Positions 1 through 4,614 of a stretch of 5,282 nt of DNA are shown piece after piece. This DNA is from Myxococcota bacterium. Lineage in GTDB: Bacteria > Myxococcota_C > UBA6777. The position numbers and the translations under genes are program-made. The stretch covers positions 1 through 5,282 of the forward strand of contig CAUJFU010000446.1 in the NCBI GenBank assembly GCA_963169055.1, in the 5' to 3' direction. Positions within the stretch are counted from its first letter, which is position 1. Every line of letters starts with the position of its first letter. Under the pieces are notes generated by a model. It was not told where the DNA came from and searched no databases. It saw nothing but the letters and a program-made list of their open reading frames with translations.

Positions 1-242
1 GACGCAACAACATCGGCATGACCGCAAGCACCCAAATGAAGTTCCTACACCCCGTCTTTGCAGGCGAGCAGGTGTTTTTCACCTCGCGTTTGCAGCGACA
101 GATGGACGAGATGTGGCGCTTCGAGGTCGAGGCCGAAGTCAACGAGAAGATCGTCGCCAAAGGTGTGGTCACATCGATCGTGGTACAACATCCTGCGGTC
201 TCTTCTCTGTTGGCTGCGGTGCATCACGGAGAGGGCGGTTAG
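1..242 (+). CDS. Hotdog-fold acyl-thioester enzyme (FabZ/MaoC-like dehydratase or thioesterase), 3' end only
   Basis: Only the last 79 codons are present. The frame is open from base 3 to the TAG at 240-242, so the gene begins left of the window, and the internal ATG at 18 is not a credible start. The residues KFLHPVFAGEQVFFTSRL, followed by MWRFEVEAEVNEKIVAKG, match the closing beta strands of the hotdog fold in FabZ-type 3-hydroxyacyl-ACP dehydratases: a K/R-F-x-x-P-V-x-x-G-(D/E) turn, a long strand, then a 'W-F-x-x-x-A-x-V-(N/D)-x' strand. Such enzymes act on acyl-ACP or acyl-CoA thioesters in the cytoplasm. The catalytic His/Glu part lies outside the window, so dehydratase and thioesterase cannot be told apart. 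The AGPS-like gene starts 54 nt after the stop (or 6 nt after it if its ATG at 249 is used), which suggests one operon devoted to lipid metabolism. The fold is fairly sure; the reaction is not. Confidence 0.6.
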   Translation, partial: RNNIGMTASTQMKFLHPVFAGEQVFFTSRLQRQMDEMWRFEVEAEVNEKIVAKGVVTSIVVQHPAVSSLLAAVHHGEGG

Positions 243-284
243 AGCGGAATGGCGACAGAGATCCGAGGGAGCGCTCGGAAGGAC

Positions 285-290
285 GGGAGG
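285..290 (+). promoter_or_regulatory. Ribosome binding site that favours the GTG start at 297
   Basis: GGGAGG stands 6 nt before a GTG codon at 297-299. The alternative ATG at 249 has only a weak purine stretch before it. This site is the main reason for preferring the shorter protein. Confidence 0.5.
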
Positions 291-296
291 TTTGGA

Positions 297-1922
297 GTGA
301 AAGAAGAACGAGAGCGGAGTTATTGGGGATGGGGCTACGCGGATCAAGTGTTGCCTGAAAAGCTGTTGGCGCGGTTTCAAGGGACGTTGCAGATGGCGTT
401 GGGGTTGGATGCGTTGCGGCATCGCGAACCGTTGGCGCTTTCGGCGCTGCGCCTTCGTGTACCGCGCTTTGCATTGCCGCCATCGTTGCGGGATATCTGT
501 ACGGAGGAAACGCCCGAGCGAGCGAGGCACAGCTACGGAAAAGCATTTCGCGATGTGGTGCGCGGACTGTACGGACAATTCGACAATCCCCCCGATTATG
601 TGGCGTATCCGCGAAGTGAGGCCGATATCGAGCGTTTGTTTGCGTTTTGCGGTGCATCCAACGTGGCGCTGATCCCCTTTGGTGGGGGAAGCAGCGTGGT
701 GGGTGGAGTCGAACCTCCCCGAACAGCGGGGTATGCGGGGGCGATATCGTGTGATATGCGCTTTTTTGATCGAGTGATACGGGTGGATCGAGAGAGTCGA
801 ACCGCAACGATCCAAGCGGGGATCTACGGCCCTGCGTTGGAGGCGGCGCTGAAACCGCATGGTTTGACGTTGCGGCATTTCCCTCAAAGCTTCGAGTTTT
901 CTACCTTGGGTGGGTGGATCGCAACGCGCTCTGGCGGCCATTACGCAACGGTTCAAACCCACATCGACGAATTTGTGCAATCTGTTCGGATGGTGACACC
1001 CAAGGGCGTGTTGGAAACCCGCGCTCTACCGGGATCGGGGGCAGGCCCAGAGCCTTCGCGTTGGGTGATCGGTTCCGAAGGGATCTTTGGCATCCTCACC
1101 GAAGCCACCATGCGCCTACAAGATATCCCGCAACATCGATCCAAATCGACGGTGTCGTTTGCGTCGGAGAATGCGGGGTTTGCAGCGGTCCGCCAGATCA
1201 GCCAATCGGGGTTATCACCCGCCAACTGTCGGCTGATCTCTTCGATGGAAGCTTTTAGTATGGGCGCGGGGGATGGTAGCGAGACGATCTTGTTGTTGGG
1301 ATTCGAGTCCCACGATCATCCGCAGCAGCAGCGATTGGAGCGAGCGTTGGCGATCTGCGCACATCACGACGGCTCACCCAAAGCCTTGCAAGGTCGGGCC
1401 TTGGACGACGAAGAGGGCGATGCTTCGGAGCGTTGGAAACAGAGCTTTTTGTTGGCCCCGTATCTGCGCGATGCGATGCTTTGTTGTGGGATCTTGCTTG
1501 AAACCTTTGAAACCGCCGTCACATGGGATCGTTTTGCAGCGTTTCATCAAGCTGTGATCGCGGCTGCGACGGATGCTTTGCAAGTACATTGTGGCGGAGG
1601 GCTGATCACGTGGCGTTTTACGCACGTCTATCCTGACGGGCCTGCGCCTTATTACTCCGTGGTGGCTCCCGCCCGAGAAGGCCAAGAAGTCGAACAATGG
1701 GACGCGATCAAATCCGCTGTCTCCGATGCGATCCTCGCCTATGGCGGCACAATTACACACCATCACGCCGTCGGCAAAGATCATCGACCTTGGTATACGC
1801 AACAGATATCCCCTCTATTCGGCGAGATCCTCCACCAAGCCAAGCGCTCCCTCGATCCCGCGTGGATACTTAACCCCGAAGTCCTCCTCCCTCCCGACCC
1901 TCCCCACCCCAAACGCTCTTGA
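297..1922 (+). CDS. FAD-linked oxidase, alkyldihydroxyacetonephosphate synthase (AGPS)-like
   Basis: This encodes 541 aa from GTG 297, or 557 aa from ATG 249. The GTG has the better ribosome site and places the start just before the WGWGY motif (residues 10-14), near where I recall relatives beginning. An FAD-binding PCMH domain spans about residues 95-275: PPDYVAYPRSEADIERL (98-114), the FAD loop PFGGGSSVVGG (127-137), QSFEFSTLGGWIATRSGG (197-214) and IGSEGIFGILTEAT (258-271). A C-terminal FAD-oxidase domain follows: LRD (390-392), ETFETAVTWDR (402-412), APYYSV (450-455), THHHAVGK (487-494) and LDPAWILNP (519-527). From memory of eukaryotic AGPS, R391, Y452 or Y453, and H488-490 align with its essential Arg, Tyr and His-His-His residues. 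AGPS exchanges the acyl chain of acyl-DHAP for a fatty alcohol, the first ether-bond step of ether lipids. The upstream hotdog gene fits that role. A different FAD-dependent 2-hydroxyacid oxidase remains possible. The 3' end is extremely C-rich and encodes PPDPPHPKRS. Confidence 0.8.
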   Translation: MKEERERSYWGWGYADQVLPEKLLARFQGTLQMALGLDALRHREPLALSALRLRVPRFALPPSLRDICTEETPERARHSYGKAFRDVVRGLYGQFDNPPDYVAYPRSEADIERLFAFCGASNVALIPFGGGSSVVGGVEPPRTAGYAGAISCDMRFFDRVIRVDRESRTATIQAGIYGPALEAALKPHGLTLRHFPQSFEFSTLGGWIATRSGGHYATVQTHIDEFVQSVRMVTPKGVLETRALPGSGAGPEPSRWVIGSEGIFGILTEATMRLQDIPQHRSKSTVSFASENAGFAAVRQISQSGLSPANCRLISSMEAFSMGAGDGSETILLLGFESHDHPQQQRLERALAICAHHDGSPKALQGRALDDEEGDASERWKQSFLLAPYLRDAMLCCGILLETFETAVTWDRFAAFHQAVIAAATDALQVHCGGGLITWRFTHVYPDGPAPYYSVVAPAREGQEVEQWDAIKSAVSDAILAYGGTITHHHAVGKDHRPWYTQQISPLFGEILHQAKRSLDPAWILNPEVLLPPDPPHPKRS

Positions 1923-1991
1923 CGGACGCCTTCGCTACAACGCCAAACGCCCTTGACGAACGCCTTCGCTACAACGCCAAACGCTCTTGAC
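1909..1991. repeat. 34-bp tandem repeat, 2.4 copies, overlapping a gene end
   Basis: Two full units (1909-1942 and 1943-1976) differ at 2 of 34 positions, and a 15-bp third unit follows (1977-1991). Each starts CCAAACGC, contains CTTGAC, and the full units end with GCCTTCGCTACAACG. The first copy encodes the last residues and the stop codon of the AGPS-like gene, so extra copies would not change that protein. The units abut without spacers, so this is not CRISPR. No strong dyad symmetry was seen within a unit. Confidence 0.85.
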
Positions 1992-2016
1992 AAATTCTCT
2001 GCACACGACGAAGGAT
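1987..2016 (+). promoter_or_regulatory. Possible sigma-70-type promoter before the CBS gene
   Basis: A perfect TTGACA (-35 consensus) at 1987-1992 is created where the last repeat copy ends. The best -10 match at suitable spacing is AAGGAT at 2011-2016, which is poor. A start near 2022 would leave a leader of about 40 nt before the CBS gene. It is listed because the -35 is exact; read-through from the AGPS-like gene is the alternative. Confidence 0.2.
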
Positions 2017-2050
2017 CGGTCCGCTGATCTTGTTTTGCCCTTCGACCGCA

Positions 2051-2056
2051 AAGGAG
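2051..2056 (+). promoter_or_regulatory. Ribosome binding site of the CBS gene
   Basis: AAGGAG lies 6 nt before ATG 2063. It fixes the start there rather than at the in-frame ATG at 2030, which has no such site and would add 11 residues of unlike composition. Confidence 0.75.
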
Positions 2057-2062
2057 TTTTTC

Positions 2063-2497
2063 ATGGAGATCCCCAAGTTTCTACGCGAACGTGCTGTCCA
2101 AGCCATCGATTCATTGCTTACCATCCAAGAAGCCGCCGGCCTGATGCAGATACACAACGTCGGTGCTTTGCTGGTGATCGAAGATGGCCGACTTGTCGGC
2201 CTAATCTCGGAGCGCGATATCGCTTGCAAAGTCGCCGCAGAGGGTCGTGATCCAAGCACCACCCTTGTCCAACAAGCGATGACCTCCGAAGTGATCTCCG
2301 TCGTCGAAACCGATTCCCTCGAATATGCGATGGAGCTGATGCAACGCCACCACATCCGTCACCTCCCGATGATGCGCGACGGCCAAGTCCTCGCCATGCT
2401 CGGCCTCCGTGACCTCTGCGAACTCCGCGTCAAGCTCCTCCATAGCGAAAACCGCAATCTCGCTTCCATCGTCGCTCTCCACGATCAAGACGCCTGA
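2063..2497 (+). CDS. Stand-alone CBS-domain-pair protein
   Basis: This is a 144-aa cytoplasmic protein made almost only of two CBS motifs (a Bateman module). CBS1 covers about residues 13-58, with VGALLVIEDGRLVGLISERDI at 33-53 (a pattern typical of the family). CBS2 covers about 74-122, with IRHLPMMRDGQVLAMLGLRDL at 98-118. Bateman modules bind adenine nucleotides or related ligands (AMP, ATP, SAM, NAD) between the two repeats and usually regulate a partner. No effector domain is fused here, so the partner must be a separate protein and is not identifiable from sequence. In CBS2 the usual glycine of 'GxLxG(I/L)' is Ala111. The gene starts 140 nt after the AGPS-like stop, in the same direction, so either read-through or its own promoter is possible. 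The 3' third is C-rich and G-poor. The family is certain; the function is open. Confidence 0.9.
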   Translation: MEIPKFLRERAVQAIDSLLTIQEAAGLMQIHNVGALLVIEDGRLVGLISERDIACKVAAEGRDPSTTLVQQAMTSEVISVVETDSLEYAMELMQRHHIRHLPMMRDGQVLAMLGLRDLCELRVKLLHSENRNLASIVALHDQDA

Positions 2498-2580
2498 TCC
2501 CGCCTCTCAAACCCAACAAGGCACTCCTACCCCATCGAAAAAAATACCTTGCTCCCCCCTTCCTTTTTCGTTGTGTTCTC
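2341..2580 (+). terminator. C-rich, G-poor tract, possible Rho-loading region
   Basis: From the CBS2 coding region to beyond the stop, each 60-nt block holds about 23-26 C and only 6-13 G on the coding strand (hand counts). I see no hairpin with a U tract after the stop at 2497. Rho factor prefers such unstructured C>G RNA, so this could set Rho-dependent ending of the upstream unit. This is an inference from composition only. Confidence 0.25.
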
Positions 2581-2837
2581 CACCAACTGTGTAGTTTTCG
2601 TAACACTTGTGCAAGAAAAAAGATCGTGGTATGACAGCCACGCGTTACGCCGAAAAGCCATCCAGCGCGTGACCAAGCAAGAAGAGGTGTTTGGTTTCGC
2701 GAGGATTTTTTGGACTTGTTTGGCGTGCGTGGTGCTTGAACGACAAGCCATCGGGATGCCTTCGAACACATCATCTTGAGAAAAACATTGAAGAGGCGGA
2801 GGTGTTGGTGCGTTTTTAAAGAGGGAGTTCTACACCA
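2498..2837. other. Gene-free stretch between the CBS and methyltransferase genes
   Basis: These 340 bases hold no supported gene. Open frames exist on both strands, but their translations resemble no family I know and lack good ribosome sites. The left part is C- and A-run-rich. Short competing dyads occur: CGTGG 2625-2629 with CCACG 2638-2642, and CACGCG 2639-2644 with CGCGTG 2666-2671. The stretch probably carries the end of the upstream unit and the promoter of the methyltransferase. Confidence 0.5.
2607..2635 (+). promoter_or_regulatory. Weak candidate promoter upstream of the methyltransferase
   Basis: TTGTGC (2607-2612) and TATGAC (2630-2635) are separated by 17 bp, the optimal sigma-70 spacing. 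Each matches its consensus only in part. It would leave a leader of about 200 nt, with the dyad hairpins near its 5' end. Confidence 0.2.
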
Positions 2838-3497
2838 ATGAGGGCGTACGTCATGAGTGGGTATGATCGTTTTTCTGTAGGAGATCGAGGAAGTCTATGG
2901 GTGGAGTCGTTGGTTTCTCCTTATCGGCGCGAAACCATCGATGCCTTGGGGGATTGTGCGGGAGGGTCCGTGTTGGATCTCGCTTGTGGAGAGGGTGAGA
3001 ACTTTGATTATTGGCGTTTGGGGTCGAAGCATGCACCTGCATGGGTGATCGGTGTGGACGCATCGATCCGCAAGCTGCGCGAAGCCCACCAGCGCGTCCG
3101 TCAAGGTGGATGGAAAAATGCAGTCCTTCTGCAAATCGAAGATTATGCCTTGGAACAGCCGTTGTTTTCGGAGTATTGGCGAAGCGATGGTTTTGATGGC
3201 GTGGTGTGTACGCTGGGGCTGACGGCTCTCCAAGATTGGGAACAAGTGTTCGCAAGATCCTTTTCCTTGTTGAAGCCGGGCGGACGGTACGCGATCTTGG
3301 ATCGTTACAACAGCAAAGACGAATCCGATCCCGCCTCCGAAGGCACCAGCCCTGCGCCTGATTTCACACGCCGCGTCTGGGAATCCTTGGAGCGTGCTTC
3401 CGATGACTTTCAAATGCGCTTTTTGGATGCTTCCCCCCGCGCTCTCGGTGGCAACCTCTACCTCGCTTGGGGAAGCCGCAAACTGATCACCCATTAG
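2838..3497 (+). CDS. Class I SAM-dependent methyltransferase
   Basis: This is a 219-aa soluble protein with a Rossmann methyltransferase core. Motif I is VLDLACGEG (45-53), the glycine-rich SAM loop. An acidic residue at the end of strand 2, D74 in VIGVDAS (70-76), would hold the SAM ribose. FDGVVCTLGL (119-128) forms strand 4 and LKPGGRYAILD (145-155) is the usual post-motif loop and strand 5. The substrate cannot be read from the sequence. The layout recalls small-molecule, quinone (UbiE-like) or phospholipid N-methyltransferases. GAGGGAG (2821-2827) lies 10 nt before ATG 2838. A second in-frame ATG at 2853 (MSGYDRF) is also possible, with a GAGGG 8 nt ahead, and would give 214 aa. The gene seems to be transcribed alone: long gaps lie on both sides and a candidate terminator overlaps its stop. 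The 5' part is strongly G-rich and the 3' part C-rich. Confidence 0.85.
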   Translation: MRAYVMSGYDRFSVGDRGSLWVESLVSPYRRETIDALGDCAGGSVLDLACGEGENFDYWRLGSKHAPAWVIGVDASIRKLREAHQRVRQGGWKNAVLLQIEDYALEQPLFSEYWRSDGFDGVVCTLGLTALQDWEQVFARSFSLLKPGGRYAILDRYNSKDESDPASEGTSPAPDFTRRVWESLERASDDFQMRFLDASPRALGGNLYLAWGSRKLITH

Positions 3498-3514
3498 ATC
3501 GCGCTTGTTTTTTT
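3473..3514 (+). terminator. Candidate intrinsic terminator overlapping the methyltransferase stop
   Basis: AAGCCGC (3473-3479) pairs with GCGCTT (3501-3506), leaving one bulged C. Inside it GATC (3485-3488) pairs with GATC (3497-3500) around an 8-nt loop. A G and seven T follow (3508-3514). The T run is convincing; the stem is imperfect, with a 5-nt internal bulge. The TAG stop sits in the hairpin. Confidence 0.4.
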
Positions 3515-3628
3515 CTCCAACAGTTCCGCATCGACAGATATCGCCAAAACATCTTGATAGGGTCCGAGTACGGGTTTTTGTTTTCTGCGTCATGCGAAAT
3601 TCGCCCAGCGCGCACACGGAAGACGTAG

Positions 3629-3650
3629 GGGCAGCCCCCTGTGGCTGCCC
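3629..3650. repeat. Perfect GC-rich inverted repeat (extragenic palindrome type)
   Basis: GGGCAGCC and GGCTGCCC form an 8-bp perfect stem with a 6-nt loop (CCCTGT), preceded by GTAG. No T tract follows, so it is not a simple terminator. From memory, the wording GTAGGGGC...GCCC resembles intergenic palindromes that occur in many copies in some bacterial genomes; one window cannot prove that. Confidence 0.5.
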
Positions 3651-3736
3651 AAGAACAGGACCGCCACAGCAAATCGTGCTGACGTTTTGTGTACGCTGCT
3701 CTCGGATATCGTAGCAGCCCTGTCCCTATCCACATG

Positions 3737-3743
3737 AAGGAGG
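3737..3743 (+). promoter_or_regulatory. Ribosome binding site of msrA
   Basis: AAGGAGG, a full-strength Shine-Dalgarno sequence, stands 7 nt before ATG 3751. It makes that start secure and shows that the hydrophobic N-terminus belongs to the protein. Confidence 0.85.
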
Positions 3744-3750
3744 CGTTCTG

Positions 3751-4449
3751 ATGCGTTTGTTTGTGTTTGTGGGTTTGTTTGGCCTTTTGCTTGCCAAGGT
3801 GCAGATGTGTTCGACCCATCCATCGCTACCTGCCGAAGTTCGTGCGGAAACACCCGCCCAAGAAGACAAGTATGCGATCCCACCGCTGCCGCGTGTTCCA
3901 CAAGGCGCAGAAGTCGCGATCTTTGCGGGCGGATGCTTTTGGTGCGTCCAACCCCCTTTTGACAAGCAAAAAGGTGTGCTTGCCACAAGCGTCGGATTCA
4001 CGGGCGGAAGCGAAAAGAACCCCACCTACAAAGACGTTGCCTACGGGCGAACCAGCCACACCGAAGCCTTGTTTGTGGTGTACGATCCAAAGCAGGTCAC
4101 TTACGAAAAACTCTTGGATATCTTTTGGCGACAGATCCACCCCAACCAAAAAAACGGCCAATTTGCCGACGTCGGGACGCAATATCGAACGGGGATTTTT
4201 TATACAAGCGCCGCCCAACGCCGCGCCGCTGAAGCCTCGAAAAAAGCCATCGCTGCGAGCGGTTGCTTTCTTGCCGATATCGCTGTCGAGATCACCAAAT
4301 CCACCCCATTTTATCCCGCAGAAAATTACCACCAAAAGTATTACCAAAAAAATCCTGCGCATTATCTGAGCTACAAGATCGGTTCGGGGCGCGCAGGTTA
4401 TCTCGCCGCTCGCTGGACAGAAAAAGGCTGTCGCCCCCTCCCCAAATGA
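3751..4449 (+). CDS. msrA: Peptide-methionine (S)-S-oxide reductase MsrA, probably exported
   Basis: This 232-aa protein reduces the S epimer of methionine sulfoxide in proteins or free methionine, repairing oxidative damage. The MsrA core starts near residue 53 with AIFAGGCFWC; C62 is the catalytic cysteine. E105 (SHTEALFVVYDP), D140 and Y145 (DVGTQYRTGIFY) align with the E. coli active-site residues Glu94, Asp129 and Tyr134. ENYHQKYYQKNP (191-202) is the usual C-terminal signature. F83 in GFTGG replaces the usual tyrosine (Tyr82 in E. coli). C65, C172 and C227 are candidate resolving cysteines. Residues 3-15 are a hydrophobic segment after one arginine, followed by a polar linker up to about residue 50, which suggests Sec export to the periplasm. 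C20 (VQMC) is not a canonical lipobox. The gene stands alone, with a strong ribosome site and a hairpin-rich leader. No MsrB is fused or adjacent. The family call is secure; the location is inferred. Confidence 0.95.
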   Translation: MRLFVFVGLFGLLLAKVQMCSTHPSLPAEVRAETPAQEDKYAIPPLPRVPQGAEVAIFAGGCFWCVQPPFDKQKGVLATSVGFTGGSEKNPTYKDVAYGRTSHTEALFVVYDPKQVTYEKLLDIFWRQIHPNQKNGQFADVGTQYRTGIFYTSAAQRRAAEASKKAIAASGCFLADIAVEITKSTPFYPAENYHQKYYQKNPAHYLSYKIGSGRAGYLAARWTEKGCRPLPK

Positions 4450-4492
4450 CCACAGCGTTGGCGTTTGTTTCGACAGTAAGGGGCGTTTCTTT
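4428..4492 (+). terminator. Weak candidate terminator at the msrA end
   Basis: CTGTCG (4428-4433) pairs with CGACAG (4471-4476); alternatively CGCCCC (4432-4437) pairs with GGGGCG (4480-4485), which is followed by TTTCTTT (4486-4492). Both stems are 6 bp with loops of about 40 nt, and they exclude each other. The first arm lies within the last codons of msrA. Confidence 0.2.
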
Positions 4493-4572
4493 GGGGTGAT
4501 ACGATACCCTGATGTTGCGTGATCGAGTTCTGAGATGCTATCTATCAGGTCCAATCATCGGGGATTATGTCG

Positions 4573-4599
4573 ATCCGCTCGATCATGTATGGAGCGGAT
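4573..4599. repeat. Perfect inverted repeat between convergent genes
   Basis: ATCCGCTC (4573-4580) and GAGCGGAT (4592-4599) form an 8-bp stem with an 11-nt loop, 15 nt past the HEAT gene stop on the minus strand and about 120 nt past msrA. No T tract follows on the minus strand and only a short TT on the plus strand. It could stall polymerase, protect RNA 3' ends or bind a protein dimer. Confidence 0.45.
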
Positions 4600-4614
4600 T
4601 TCGTAGGATGTCGT

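Larger units (their letters stand above)
3498..3750 (+). other. Hairpin-rich leader region upstream of msrA
   Basis: No gene is supported here. The stretch is dense in small perfect dyads: GGGCAGCC/GGCTGCCC (3629-3650), CTGTGGC 3639-3645 with GCCACAG 3663-3669, CAGCA/TGCTG (3667-3681) and GCTGCT/AGCAGC (3695-3718). The second conflicts with both the first and the third, so alternative folds are possible. No clear -35/-10 pair stood out. It may be a structured 5' untranslated leader of msrA, or the remnant of an extragenic palindromic repeat. Confidence 0.4.

Noticed and set aside
45-980. A 311-codon open frame on the minus strand
   Set aside because: It is antisense to the hotdog and AGPS-like genes, rich in Arg, His and Cys, resembles no family, and is explained by few antisense stop codons in this composition.
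1909-1991. CRISPR-like array
   Set aside because: The 34-bp units abut directly with no unique spacers, and no cas gene is near.
2030-2062. Upstream ATG at 2030 as the CBS gene start
   Set aside because: ATG 2063 has AAGGAG 6 nt ahead and begins the conserved part; the 11 extra residues look like translated leader.
2430-2779. Small frames of 76 to 114 codons on both strands in the gap before the methyltransferase
   Set aside because: They overlap one another, lack convincing ribosome sites, and their sequences suggest no fold or family. A decayed gene cannot be excluded but has no support.
2895-3617. A 240-codon minus-strand frame across the methyltransferase
   Set aside because: The plus-strand frame has clear SAM-binding motifs; the antisense translation has none and no good ribosome site.
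3808-3810. Lipoprotein attachment at C20 of MsrA
   Set aside because: The residues before it (V-Q-M) do not fit the usual L-(A/S/T)-(G/A)-C lipobox, so only general export is proposed.
3826-4554. A 242-codon minus-strand frame across msrA
   Set aside because: MsrA is unmistakable on the plus strand; the antisense product is a shadow.
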